From contig VXCM01002806.1 in NCBI GenBank assembly GCA_014773175.1, positions 1 to 64,000 of the forward strand: a DNA stretch of 64,000 nt. Direction: 5' to 3'. Shown piece by piece: positions 1 to 13,382 of this stretch; the stretch's first letter is position 1, and each line of letters begins with the position of its first letter. Both the position numbers and the translations under genes were made by a program. The DNA comes from Lucifuga dentata. Lineage: Eukaryota > Chordata > Actinopteri > Ophidiiformes > Bythitidae. The notes under the pieces are model-generated. The model saw nothing but the letters and a program-made list of their open reading frames with translations, was not told the DNA's origin and searched no databases.

Positions 1-2060
1 CACTGGCTTGTGCCCCCTTGAGGCTGCATTTTTTTTTTCAGTTATCAATAAAAAATATTTATCATAAATCAGCTGTTACTGAAAGCTGCAACTTTAAGTA
101 TCTACACAGTTACATTACAATCTGTATTATAGAAGAAAATGAGGTTCATGTGTGTTTCACCACTGTTTTAAAAACACACATGGGTCAGACTAATGATCAC
201 GTCACCAAGCACTATGTGTCAGTGTATTCTTAGTTTGGCCAGTTAATTCAGAGCAGAATGTGCACTAACTCTCTGCACTGCTGCACAAACAAAGGGGGTT
301 CTCTTCACTAATGGTCCCTCAGGGTTCACCACTATCTATTGATCTGCTGTCACCCAATTTCTCTGTGACTTATGCCATGCTTAATTCCCATTACTGTGCA
401 CACTGAAGCCTTATCAGGGAGAACAATGGGCTTATTGTCACAGAGGGCAACAAAATATGAGCGGAGCTTTGACAGTGTGAGCACAAACTCATGACTTCAA
501 CTCCTTGAGCCCTCGCGGTGACCTCTAGGCTCACGTTGGCCAGTTTGGATCCTGTGCCGGAATACCAAACTCAAATCTGGACAATTTGCAGATGAATCAG
601 AAAATTGGATCTTAGCTCGTTTCATAAGACTGAGCCAAAAAAACAGAGGGCCAGCTCCTTAAGCCATAAAACTGTCTCTGTGATATGTCTCCAGCAATGA
701 TGATTCTCAGTGCTTCCTCCCGTGAGCTGCTATCTCTTCTTTTCAATTATGTTTCTTTGCTGTTTTAGACAAAGAATAATAAAGCTATAAATCGTGTATC
801 CGGCAAAAGGTATGGACATTCTGTCTCTGAACTGCTGTTGAAACTGCCATAAACCACCCACAAAGTCAAAGATAAGGATTTACAGTTATTTAACATCATC
901 CTTGTCCCCTAAATCACAGTGATAAGAAAATTAAGTGATGGCCATAGGTTCTTTGTCCTCTAGCTATTGATTTTTTTTAACAGAGAGGGCCAGTGCAATG
1001 TTTTTATTGAGCATCCTATTTGCTTTAAGCCGAGAGTGGAAATGGGCCTGTTTGGATTGTTTTATTCCTTATTCTGATAACTGAGCTGCTTTTGTTGTGT
1101 AATTTCAATTCATTTAAGTCAAACAACAACTTCAATTAGGAACATGACAACTCTAATAGAAGTGTGCAGCAGCAGAGGTAGAAACTTTGCCAAGCAGAGG
1201 TAAATGGCCTCCTTAAATGGCCATATCACGTCAAGTACTATTGATAAGACTATTGTTTTATTGTTAATTCAACCATCTGTATTTTTCTTCCTCGCCTTTT
1301 GGTAAGTGTTTTTTGATCGGGTACAGTTATTATGCTAATCTCTAATTTAGTGTATATAAAAGTGAGCATTCAGTCTAAATAGGAATATTTTCTCCTTTTT
1401 TGGCCTCTTTAGACAAAACAGATGACTTGGTTTACAGGAAGATATCCATCCATAACAGTAATTGTTATTAATATAATATCAAATGCAGCAAATAATCTCC
1501 TTGTTAAAGTCGCCATTTTTTTTTCTCTGACCCCAGACTATACGTCCCTCTTAGCGCATAATGTCCCAGTTTGAACAAAGACGTTTTTAGTTTCATGGAA
1601 GTTAGTCAGTCAGTTCAGCATGAAAACACTTAGGTCAATGCCTCTGAGATGCAAAGCTGCAGCCATTCACATTTAATGATTCAGTTACTGTTTAGCTTCA
1701 AGTTCACGACCCTGGAGCAATGATAAATGTCAAGCGCGACAATGTCCCGCTAACTAGACATGCCACCGCCAACCAATCATCTCGTTATTGACTGGGAAAG
1801 CATAAGGCACCATAATGTGACTCTAAATGCTATATTATAGTGTGTCTGTCCATTTATTCAATCTGTTCTGCTCACTGTTCATTTGGCCCACAGCACCTCT
1901 GTAAGTTTCTACTCCATATTACCCAGCATGCATCAGGGCTCTGATTATGTGCAGTACCCTCAGTAGTTGTAGAAATATTAGGGTGTGGAAAAGATTAGAC
2001 AACTACAATCTGTCATTATAGCAAACTTACATTCATGGTTATTTTATCTGCAGCCGTGAG
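1..2060. other. Non-coding, no gene seen
   Basis: AT-rich single-copy-looking DNA with short poly(T) runs. The only open frames are short, lack family resemblance and have no splice context. No repeat with recognisable ends was seen. Confidence 0.6.
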
Positions 2061-2153
2061 AAGTAACTAAGTACATTTACTTAAGTGCAATTTTGGGGTA
2101 CTTGAGTATTTGTATTTTATGCTGCTTTCTACATTTCAGAGGGAAATATTGCC
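2061..2153 (+). repeat. Dispersed teleost repeat family A, fragment 1
   Basis: It starts AAGTAACTAAGTACATTTAC, continues through a TTAAGTGCAATTTTGGGGTA block and ends in the conserved ACATTTCAGAGGGAAATATT block. The same ordered blocks occur in five other places in this window. From general knowledge this resembles an abundant percomorph repeat; its class is not assigned here. Confidence 0.75.
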
Positions 2154-5100
2154 TTCCACCACATCTTCAATCCACAGTTTTGTGTAGTTTTCTGTCTACC
2201 TCAAAAGTCTTGAAACCTTGTTGTGAGGTGGAGTTTCTCATTTGGTATTGGTTTTAATTTCAGGCCTTTTTTTTGGATTATGGGACACACTGGGGTGAAG
2301 ATCTGTGCATATATGAGGGTGTCAGCTTGTACATTTGTTGAAAGATGTTAATTTTGTCCCCGTGTCGTCTTACTTGGCTTGGTCATGGACTGATGTGATG
2401 ACAGCAATTAGAAATGTAATACGGTGTATTAAAATAGCTTTGTTTGAATCAATGACCCATCAACATATCTTTTGATATAAGAATAAAGTGGTGACACAAA
2501 GGCCTAAGATGTTGATGAAAGTATCACGAGTAAATAAATGACTGTGGGATTAGCAAACAAGTTAAACTTCACATGGACTAAAAATATTATCAGCAAATGA
2601 CAGTGCTGAGCCACGCTGCTATATCAAAGCAGGTATTTATGATCTCTCAGAGCTAGGTTGGGTGGGGCAGCTTTACATGAATCCTCTCTGTCATTCTGCT
2701 ATATATCAGTCCTGGAAAAAGCTAAAGCAGCACCTCTATATTTAACTCAACTGGGTTTTATTTTGGGGGTCATTTCATCTTGTGGACAGACCCCCCAGTT
2801 TGTCAGTCTGAGTATAGCTCCAACTAAAGAGGGTCAAGCAGGTGGCAAGGTGCTAACAACGCTGAGAGTAATCCTTGTTTTCTCATTCATGCTAATGTGA
2901 ACCTCTCACACTGCAGTCATGACGTGGTGATAAAGTATGTTAAAATGCAGCGATGCATTTAGTTTCATCAATGTAAAGTGTACTTAACAGTGTTTCCGTC
3001 TGCAGCAACAAAGTGAATTGTAGCATTTTGTGGTTACGTTTTGGAGAATTATTTAATATTCAAACCCTTGGCTCATCTCTGCACTGAAAATTACTATTGT
3101 TGAGTTCAAATGTTGTGCTTCAAAATATCAGCAAATGAGTAAAAACAGCCCCGTGGTTTATTTTGCCCAAGTGGTTGGAGAATTTTCTTCACCTATAAAG
3201 GAACATATGCTGTAATTCTTTACTTGATCTGAAAATATGAAAACTACCAACACTATAGATAAAAGGACTCGTGCTGAAAGGATAAGTTAGTTTACAGATT
3301 AGATAGTAAAAATTCTTTGGATTGTTTATCCAGAGAAAGTAGGTCATTTTGGCATTGCTTTCAGGCCTCATGACCTGTGACAAGGACTTGTTGACACTGT
3401 ACAGATAAAACAGTTAAATCATTAATTGAAAAAAAAAAAAATAGTAGACTTTATTATTGATTCAGATATCAAATTTGGATTAATCAATCATGGAAATAAT
3501 CAGTTAACACAACTTTTAACCAAACAGTCATGATATGAAGCCACAGAAACACTGTTCTGTTTTTAGACTAACCATCTCAGCTTTGCCTGAAAAATGCCTT
3601 TTTGAGATGACCATGCTCTTCCTCATTAGTACACTCTGGGAACAAAACACTCTGAAGAACCGAATCCAAAATACACATAAATACAGCCAAGCAGGAATTA
3701 TACTCAAATGTAAAACTCCCAAACAAATGAGACTGGAAAACTCTCCGGGGCGTCTTCTAAACTTTGCTGTTGTCATCAATCAAGAATATTGCCATGCGAG
3801 TCCGTACAGGACTTGGACAAACTGCTTCTTTAAGCATTTCTCCGGGAGGTATAAAAGTGTATTTATGGTCACCGCGGGCAGGTATAAAAGAAGATTGGCA
3901 AACATGAAAATCAAGTCGTCTCATGGGTGCCGTTGAGCCATGCTCTGCTGTGTTAAATCATAGATGGAAAGAACAACAATGAGCTGGTACAACAGTCCAG
4001 TATGAGCTCAGTGACAAAGCAGCACCTTGGGCTTGCATTTTATATTCTTTCTACAGCCGTTATTGGAGTCAATGTTTCGTCATCTGCGTTCCAGTATACC
4101 TGTTTTCACTTCAGTAATGAACTTCATCTGTCTTGTTCTCCACATCAATGTTTCACTTTCAGTTTAATGTAATCTACAGTTCAGCGTATATTACCAATGC
4201 CAAGATTTAAGGCTGCAGAAGATCCTGTTTCTGCACTTAGCTGATGTGGGATTGATTTCCTTTACAAATATATGAATCACTGCGGTCATTACTGAGCTGG
4301 ACTCTTTCGTTAAAATGAGCCATATCTTCTGCTTCAACAGGGCCTTCTGAGAGAACTCCACCAGGAATATGCAGCACCTCCATGAGGAAAAGCCACTTTA
4401 AAAACAGCAACATGCCCAGGTAAAGTACGGCTTAATTTATCCCACAAATGTAGAACATTGATCCTCTGTACACCATAAAAACTCATTGATAACAATATGT
4501 TGTCAAAGAATAATGTATATAGATATTTTTTGTTAGCTTCAAGCTAAGTGAATAAAACTTGTAGCTACTGTCTTCAGGTAAGATTGGTGGAAATTCATTC
4601 ATACAGATTTAACAACACATTCTATACTCACATACATGCCAGCATGCTTTAATTCTCAACAAGGGATTCCTTACCGAATGCTTTTAATTGGAAGGCTTAT
4701 GACAGATATCTCCAGTGAAAGTCTCTGTCCCCAGAATTTTCCTCTCCCACACACTCACAGGGGCATTATTGACTTTTCAAATAAAAAGACATTAATGCAG
4801 ATAACGGCCATTTTGAATCCTCATTAGTCACTGGTAATCTAGAAACATGGGCGATATATTAAGAGCGGTGTTCACGGCGAGTCATTAAAGGAGAAATAAA
4901 AGACAAAATAAATCCAATCTTGGAGCTGGAACTCCTGCGATTAATCATGTTGCTACCACTGGCTGCCTGCTTAACAGTTTTATTTAGTCATTTATGCTGG
5001 CTCCCTGATAATCCATTTATTCTGAATAATGCCTCCCTTCATGTTCAAAGTGCTGTGTTCAGGTGATACTGCTGTAAGCTGTGTTTTTAGTCCCTACGAG

Positions 5101-5522
5101 CCTCAACAAACATACATCACAGCAATTACACATCACGGCTGAGTGAAGAAAAGCAACATTTTTCATGAAAGTATTTAATGAAAGTGTTAATTAAATGTAT
5201 TTCAATTATTCCTTCAAGGGATCACAACTAAACCGAGATAGTATCATTAATTATTCACCACAGAATATCTAATTAGAACATTTTAACGTAGTTTTTACAG
5301 CGGAGAACTGAGAATTACTAAATGAGAGGAACACATATGGAGAAACATTCATCTGGTCCCTGAAATAGCATACGGGGCCGTCTATAACGTCATGTGATGT
5401 GAGACGATGGAGTGATTAGCAATGATTAAGATGTTTCATTGTACGACACGAGGGAGAATCACACGCATTTGCTGGAGCAATCAGCGCTCTGGCAGGCGCT
5501 GGTGGAAGATGTTCTATAATCA
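2154..5522. other. Non-coding, no gene seen
   Basis: Intergenic DNA with a 13-base poly(A) near 3429. The 133-codon frame at 3535-3936 has no recognisable domain and overlaps an equally open frame on the other strand. The stretch 4850-5520 is non-repetitive and contains several TAAT/ATTA motifs, so it is a possible conserved non-coding element. Confidence 0.5.
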
Positions 5523-6070
5523 GCTACTTAAGTAATGTAATAACACCACGGTGGAAAAATACTCTGTTACAAGTGAACAAAACTCCATTCAAAAGTATTA
5601 GAAGTAAGATGTACTTTAGTATTAAGTGAAAGTTCTCATTGTGAATTATATATTGATGCATCTGCCTGAGGTGTTGAGATATGAACCTTTTCATGTGACA
5701 CTGTAGGAAAATCATGTGTGTGTTTAGAGATTTTTGGAAATAATGAAAATTGTGGAATGATACTGCATACTGCAGTTTCTCGGTCAAAATGGGAACAACC
5801 ATCAATTTTGTCATTTTGGCATTTTCAAGCTTGCAGGTCAGTTGAAGGATTACATGCATTTCTGCAGCTGGAGTAAATTCTCCTTCTGCTTTGCCTTTCT
5901 CAGGCCTCTATAGACAATGTCTAAACCTTAATACACCATCAAGATAAAACAAAGCTGAGATACAAGGATTTTACCCAACAGCAGCAAAATCTGATGATAT
6001 CACATATCGAGTATTTACAATCTTCATCTTCAAACTAACTGGTAAGAGCAAAATGTACAAAGTTACTTGA
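5523..6070 (-). repeat. Dispersed repeat family A, reverse-oriented copy
   Basis: On the minus strand the copy begins near 6070 with a degenerate GTAACTTTGTACATTTTGC and ends near 5523 with an AGAGTATTTTTCCACCGTGG block. This block matches the GGAGTATTTTTCCATTGTTG end of the copy at 28843-29301. It is about 550 bp, diverged internally, and is the only copy found in this orientation. Confidence 0.6.
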
Positions 6071-9000
6071 AAAAATGTATTCTGTTACTTCACAACTCTG
6101 CAGTCCAGACTTCCAAAGTGGCTCTGACAGTCTTTTCCCAACCCACCTGGGCCCCCTTCCCCTTCACCAAAACCACCACCCTCCTCACCTGCAGTCACAA
6201 GCTCCTGTGTCAGATGATTTGGGTTACACAGCGAAGGAGTCCTGACAGATTTTTAAGGCTGACTCTGTCATCAGCAGCTGAATGAAGACTGACTGCTGTG
6301 ACTCACGAGGACAAATGATACTGACAGCCAAAGCTCAGCTCCTTGATTAAGTATGTGACAGAGCTATTCTAGGGACTTAATACTCACAGAAGTAATATAT
6401 TCCCACTGGCACATTGTTTCTTCCCTCAGGAAGTTTGATAACTTGACCTTTTTTGGTTCAAACTCATCTCCTAAGGATTACATTTCTATACAGCTAAACT
6501 CCACCCATACATTCTTTATTAACATATTCACAAAATATCCATTTTGAATGACACATTTGTGCTGAATATATTGAAGATAGAATGTCCACTTGCAGCAACT
6601 GAAGCATTTGTAAAGTTAAGTTGTTAAGATTTGGCAAATAAAGCCAGTTGGTTAAGAAGCATTTGTATCATTATGATTTCCCTGCTGTAGTTTGACCATG
6701 AGATGTGACACACAAGCCATTGCGTTTAATTTTTGTTTCTTGACTTACTGATTTTTTTCTTTTTTTTCAGCTATTTCTTAAATTTTTATTGGACATTTTT
6801 GTTGGATCTATTAAGATTCAGTTGCTGGATCATAATCCCACTTTATGTTTTTAACAACTCCTATGAGTTTTATTTCTTTGTAATTCCTGTTTCCTAATAA
6901 TAGCGTCTGTTTCACATCTCTTGTTGAATTGCTCTTCCCAAACTTTGTTAAATTTTCCTACTTCCTTTCTTACTTTTACTTCACTTTTCTTGAACAACCA
7001 GTAAATCAGGAATTGTTGCTGTGTAAAAGCCCATTGAGATATTTGATATTGGCCTAAACAAACATAGCTGACTGTACTTGATTTAGGAATAAATAGATGA
7101 CACCACCTACAGTTAAAGATAACAGTCTTCGTTACAAAAATCAAGAAAAAAATATCCTTCCTCCCAAACTATTTGATGGGCAAAAGACCTCGGAGAACTA
7201 CTGAGCATAAACACCCATGCAGTGACTGCTTACCACCAAAGGAGGCGCTAAAACTAAAGAAAGAGGATTACAAGGGTTTAAGAACTTAAATTTAGGAAAA
7301 TTCACAGCTGTTAACTTTTCTTGTCAAACATGACCGGTCTGTTTCCGTTCAGCTTTAGGTGATGTGTGGTTGTATATTTAGTAGTGAGGATTTTGAGTGT
7401 TCTCAGCTGTGTCTCGGGACTTTTTCAGAAGGTCTTGACTGAAAGCCTGAGCACTATCATGTATCCCACACAGCACAAGTCATAGCACCTGACATGGTTC
7501 TACAGGGAGTTTCTGCTGTCACAATAAATCAGGCACAGACAGGATACAGTTTAATCATGGCGGTGTTCTGTTTCACTCTGTCGCTCCGCCGGATGGTTCA
7601 GCAGAATCCAGCCAGCACGTGGCGGCGCACACCGCAACTGCACATATATATCGCCATACCCACAGTGTTTGATGGTTGACTTGAGAGGAATAATCCATGG
7701 GAGATAATATACAAAGATCCATTGATGCTGCAAGTCTTCCATTGTACACAATGATGTACTATTCAGTTAGTGCCAGTAGCTTTCCTTATTCTTCAAACCT
7801 CTCCTGCTTTGATGGAAGGTGGAATAAATGAGATGCCTTCAAGTGAAAATAAGCCTGTTTTTGATCTCAACATGTAGACTCGTACCTTAGAACTACAGCG
7901 CTGAAGACATTTCCCAATGGCTGAAAACAAACTGTTCCAGTCTTTAACTTTATGAAGCCTATACTTCAAAAACCAAAGCAAAGTGAGATGCATGAAACAT
8001 CAGTGGGGACTCATGCTGTGCTTATATCTTAAGTTTTCTTCCCATCATAAAGATGAATAATATCTAATTCTCACAAATTACCCAAACATTATGTTGCCGT
8101 TTCATTTCCAACACTGTTTAATGTGTGTCTGGAGTACTTGCTGTCACATCATGTTGCAAACACTCCTTTACTCTGGCAGTTCATTGTCTTTTGATGGGCC
8201 ATAAAAGGCTTGGTTTGATGGATGATAACTTGGGGAATCTCTCTTTGCTGTGGGATGTGATGACTGAGTGCATGTGAGATGTGAGGAGAAGACACAGTGT
8301 GAATGGGAGATGTCAGACATGTCTTCCACTGACACTGAGGCCTAAGTGTGGGCTTTGATCTCTGAATGATTGCAAAGCAAACACAAATAAAAGATTCCAG
8401 TGTGTTACTGTTTTCAGTCAGAATATTGCAAAGCTCTAATAGGGTTAGGAGTTGTTCAGAAAATTTTAAGACTGTTATCCAAAAAAGTTCTCGTACTTTG
8501 ATACAGCTTTTTTACTAGTATGTTTGATGCCTTTATAGAGATATTCTTAAGTCATACAACTATTGTACAAATCCTCTTAAACTTAGGTGGTCCATCTTTG
8601 CAGTAAGCTTACATATCTTTTATTGAACAATAGCTATAGTGGCTATCAGTTGCCACACTGAAGTTTCTTATTGAACTCTGACATCGGGCCCTAACTGTTT
8701 ACCTCATATTTTCCAGTCAACTGCATTAATCACTTATTAGAAATGATTGCTTTTTGTAGCACAGGTTGAAGCAGCCTGACCTGTTGATCATGCTTCTGTA
8801 TTGATTTAGAGGTCAACTAATTGGGAAAGTTGTTTCTAGGAAGGTGTTGGGTGATGCACAGATCATATCTTTGCCTTCTGATCTGGTCCACTAAATACTG
8901 AGTGCTGTAAAGCCTGACAGTCATGTGTGCAGGCTCCGGGCTCCCTGCTGACCCTGCAACATCTGCTTAGGCACTTTCCGGCTAATATATTAGCTGTGAG

Positions 9001-10344
9001 AACAGGGCAGGTGTTTTCAGCTGGAACCAGAGAACATCAAAACCAGATTGTGCTCCAGTTCATGCGATTGAATTAAAATGAGTCACCACCAGCTTTTCTC
9101 ATAAAATAAACCACAAATAATGTCAGCATGAAGGGCAGGTGGGAATATTTCATAGGTCTACTTTGGTTTGCTTGATGGTGGCAAGCAAACGTAAAATCTA
9201 ACAGACTGCAGCTAGCATAAGGAATCTATTGTGAGGTTAAGGTTACCGAGATAAATATATAAATCACCGTTATTAAAAACAAAGGCTTACCTTGCACTGT
9301 AAACTGCTTTTCCCACATATTGCCACCATTTATTGCTGACAGGAGGCAGTGTAGCTGTAATGCAGCTCTCCGTGTCCACAGGAGGCTTTTTGTGATCTTA
9401 CTTTGATGTTTACTTAACCAGCAGAGCATAATGTGTTTTCATGGCCTTTACATTATAGATTACAAAAGAAACACTTTGAAGGTCTAATCACGCTGGTACG
9501 TAGCCACATGAACAAACATTGCCAGCTATAAGCTGCAACCATTAGGAATTGAGGGAATTAAATATAATTGAAAGCTGAGCTGTCAAGAAAATTGCCGGAA
9601 GGCATTGGGAGAAGTTGACCAAAGTGACTACAAACAAACATGATAAAATATCTGCTGTTAAATGAGATTTACTGAGGGCTATGTTAGTGCTGAATTAAGG
9701 GATTTTCCCTCTGAGAATATCAGTATACCATATTAGAAAAAGGTAAATATTCTGTAATCTACGTTAAAAAATTTTTTGGTGTCAAATAAAACAAACAAAT
9801 AACAATCAGTTAGTGGGCATAGTGCTTGATAAGAAAATTTTTTCTTCAATATGAAAACATTAGATTGAGATTGGAGACTTGAATTCCCCCTTTTGCCAAG
9901 TTTACAAGAACACCCCACAGTAAACTGTTAGTATCGGTGCTCTCATTTCATTGTACTTGTTTTTCAAGTCAGGTTAGTATTCAGTAAATTCTCAGAAACC
10001 ATGACTGTAGCTGAGAATGAATGCAGAGTTTGTACTTGTGCTCACCTGTGTGAGTGTAACATAGACATACTACCACATTTCAACTCGCCCGTCATTCCAA
10101 AATGAGTAATGTGCTGCAGATCATAGCTGCAGGATAAAGCCATATTTGAACCAGTGTTTGAAGGATATCAGAAACCCAGGATACCTCAAATTGACCCCTG
10201 TCATTTTCTTCAACAATATATATATACACTTTTTTTCAGACTCTTTTGTGTCTCTTTCTCCCATGCGAGCTCAGCTTTATGTTATACGCAGCAATCCTAA
10301 GCCATCTGGTTTTCATTTCCTGAGAGGTTTGAGATGGTAGGAGA

Positions 10345-10347
<3 letters not shown>
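6071..10347. other. Non-coding, no gene seen
   Basis: Intergenic DNA. Short open frames (for example 6851-7144 minus) have no family resemblance. No terminal-inverted-repeat element was recognised. Confidence 0.5.

Positions 10348-10376
<29 letters not shown>
10348..10376. repeat. Poly(A) tract, about 29 bases
   Basis: Uninterrupted A homopolymer following GAGAGTT. No retrotransposon body was recognised beside it. Confidence 0.95.
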
Positions 10377-10378
<2 letters not shown>

Positions 10379-13232
10379 AGCCTCGTTTGAACTGGAGGCT
10401 AATGTAGTCAGGATGGAATCTGTCACTCAGTCTATTGCATGTTGATGACTAAGGGCAGTTTCAGCTGTAAGCAGTCCATGATTTATGGACGCCAAGTGAA
10501 CTCTTGTAAGCAAAAGCCAACTTAGAGTTCAGAGCAGCAACTGGGCCCTTTTTTGGCTACAGCTCCCCTGCATTTTCTTTCCATTCATGCCAAAGTATTT
10601 CGCACGGCAATTAGCTCTGTCCTCATTTGGGTCTGCAGTCCCACAGGGTTAGAAAAGCCATTTATCATCCTCAGGGCTTGGAAGTAAGCAGCTCTGTCTC
10701 AGGTAGTTTTTGTAAACAGTCATTGGCCTGGCAGAGGCCGGCTCATTCCATTTCACCAATGGAGAAGGAGATACAGTAGTTTTGAGGTTCTGCCATCCAT
10801 CCATCTGTCATGGTCGTTTCTTTTTCTCTCCAGGTGTGAAGGCAAAAGGGAAATGTCATTTCACATGGCTCATTTGTCATATGGTAACTACGTAGTTAGA
10901 GTGAATAGAGTGTTGACAATGTGGCCCCTTGCTTTTTTTTTTCTTTTTTTTTCTTTTCCAGGGGAGTCAACTGTTTTAGATTTCAACGATGTAGTGCAGG
11001 TTTGACTTTGAAAAAAAGAGCGGCTTAAAAAAAGTTTCATTCTGTACATGGCTAATGAGGAGAATGCTAAAGGGGAAAAAAGGATTGTGGGTGTTCATTT
11101 TTTTTCTTCGGTCATTAATGAAACTGAGTCTTTTAGTGAGTAAAATTTATGGCACTTTTTAATAGGAGGTTTGACATTTAGCACGTTTAGACAAATACAG
11201 ATGTAAGATATGTAACCTCGTTAGGCAGGCATTAAGGAGCTGTTCATGTTTTATGTTGATCTATGCCTTGCGTTATACTGAAACATAAGTGTTGGCTCTG
11301 TTACAAGTATTTATATAGCTTCCAAATGCCTGTGGGGCATCATTAATACACATATTTGAGCAGGCAGAGCCATAAACATACGCTGGATACATTTTGTGAT
11401 CTTAGCCACAACATCTTCAGAGGCAGCCAGGAAAATAATTGAAGTACAGTATGTGCAGTTTTCTATTTTCAGATCTATCCTGAGAGAGCCATTACTTTAC
11501 AAAGCTTTCCAAGCGATTCTGCATCCATCATATGTTGAACCAATCTATTGCGGGCTTTGTCACTAGTATGTCTATATCAATCAGAGTTAAGGAATTAGAT
11601 TAAGCTCTTTGGTTTTTTCCCCCATGTAGCCTTAAGTGGAGTCACACTGCAGTGCGGGTCCAGGGGTTATGGGGAGTATCAGAGGGGACTAATTGTCAAG
11701 GTTATGTCTCAGCAGATGATTGATGCGGGGCCAGGCTGTTTTTGTCAGCCTGTCAGGTGGCTGGAATGTTTAATGTTCTCATTATTGGTTGCTCTGTTGT
11801 GTATATTTCTCTGTCAGCGCCGCTGAGCCATCTGAACTGCCAGAGCACTTCAAAGGCCTGCAGGTCATCCGTCTTCCTCCTGACGCCCTGAATGTTCAGC
11901 CTCAGCTGAGTGCTAGTGATTTGTTATGACTTGAGAACCAGCTGACAGACAGGTCTCCTATAAAAACACGCAGACCCATTTCCCTTTTGTCGTGCAGTGA
12001 AAGCATCGCTGCTCCTGTAATGGGGGACAACTGTCACAGGAGGCTGGCACCTGACAATTGTGTCATCTCACTAATTTGCAGACAGGATGACTCAAAGTGT
12101 TTTGCCTTCTTTTTGCCTCGGTGTAGATTTTAGTTCTGTGTCATGGACACTCACAGGTCACCATCTGTTGTAGAGTGCCAGAGGGAAGAATGCTGAAGAG
12201 GTATCACTATATTAAGGGACATTTTCATATTCATCATTAATCCATGCAGGGCCCAGCATCCCAGTGTGATGGTGTTAAGCAGAGAAGCATCATGGGAAGA
12301 ATGCTGATGCAAGGAAAGTGAGAGGTGAGGCGCTTTTGACAAAATCCAAATCACATTTCTTTTCCCAGACCCTTTACAAGATTGATTGTCTTTTGCTGAT
12401 CTAATTTTGGATCATACAAAATGGTCCATTTGTCTTGAAGAAAAATGACGTGCCACATGGTGCAGATGGAATTTTTTTTGAAAACTGAAAAAGATTAAAG
12501 AGAAACTCTGCTCTGCAGACCTAATCACAAGCTGTAGATTACTCTGTCGATTTAAGCAGATGGCAGACTTTATTCTGCAGCCGTTCTATATATTAATGAA
12601 TAGCAGTCTGTTATATTTGACTTAGGTAAGTGAAATGTCCATCACCTGTAATGATCTGCCAGCTGGTATTATGCATGTTGTGCCACTTTGGGTCCAATTG
12701 GCATTTTTCATTTGCTACATTATTGAAGGGAGGTTTTTGTTCCCTGGTATTTTTCACCATTGTCATGGGTCTGGTAAATCTTTTTCACCAGGAAGAGAAG
12801 TCACCAAGTCCACAGCTAATTTCCTCTCATAGGTCAAGGCTATGATTCTGGCACTAAAAAACTGTCGTGCAGGGCGAAGCGCACAAGTTCAATAGTAACT
12901 TGATTAAGTTCGCCTGTCGACATGACTGTAAACATGGCATTACAGTATGTTAACAAACCTAATAATAGGAAGGGAGGATAACATGGAGGGGGTGGCCACA
13001 CAATTTCTGGCCAGATGTGTGTCTGCTATACCAAGTCACTGACCTTAAGGAACAGCCTATAGTGGGATTCCCTGTGTAATATGCTACGTATTTTTGGAAA
13101 CTGCACAGAATAGCATTTAGGTGTTTCATAGATATCATGGTGGCAATCTTGGATATTTTTTTAAATGAGGATCTCACACTCAGTTTTTCTCATAGCTCAA
13201 CATCTACGTAATGTTGTGTCAAAAAAGAGACT
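10377..13232. other. Non-coding, no gene seen
   Basis: Intergenic DNA with pyrimidine-rich patches (about 10930-10960). The stretch 11600-12120 is non-repetitive and slightly richer in GC than its surroundings, but no coding signal was seen. Confidence 0.5.
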
Positions 13233-13382
13233 TTCGGCCAGAGCCAGAGGTCAGTTTTAGACCAGATCCATGCCAGGTTCAGGTGAGTTTCAGAGCAGAC
13301 CACTTTCAAACAAGCTTCAAGTGATTGTCTAGCCAATTTTTGGCCAGTCTCAAACCACTGTCAGACCAGTGTCAGACCAGAA
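13233..13382. repeat. Degenerate short tandem-like CAGACCA repeat
   Basis: Variants of GTCAGACCAG recur about ten times in 150 bases (TTAGACCAG, GCAGACCAC, GGCCAGTCTC and similar), ending in two exact adjacent TGTCAGACCAG units at about 13359-13380. It looks like a decayed minisatellite. Confidence 0.4.

Noticed and set aside
3535..3936. 133-codon plus-strand frame
   Set aside because: No domain, no splice or family context, and an 83-codon frame is equally open on the other strand.
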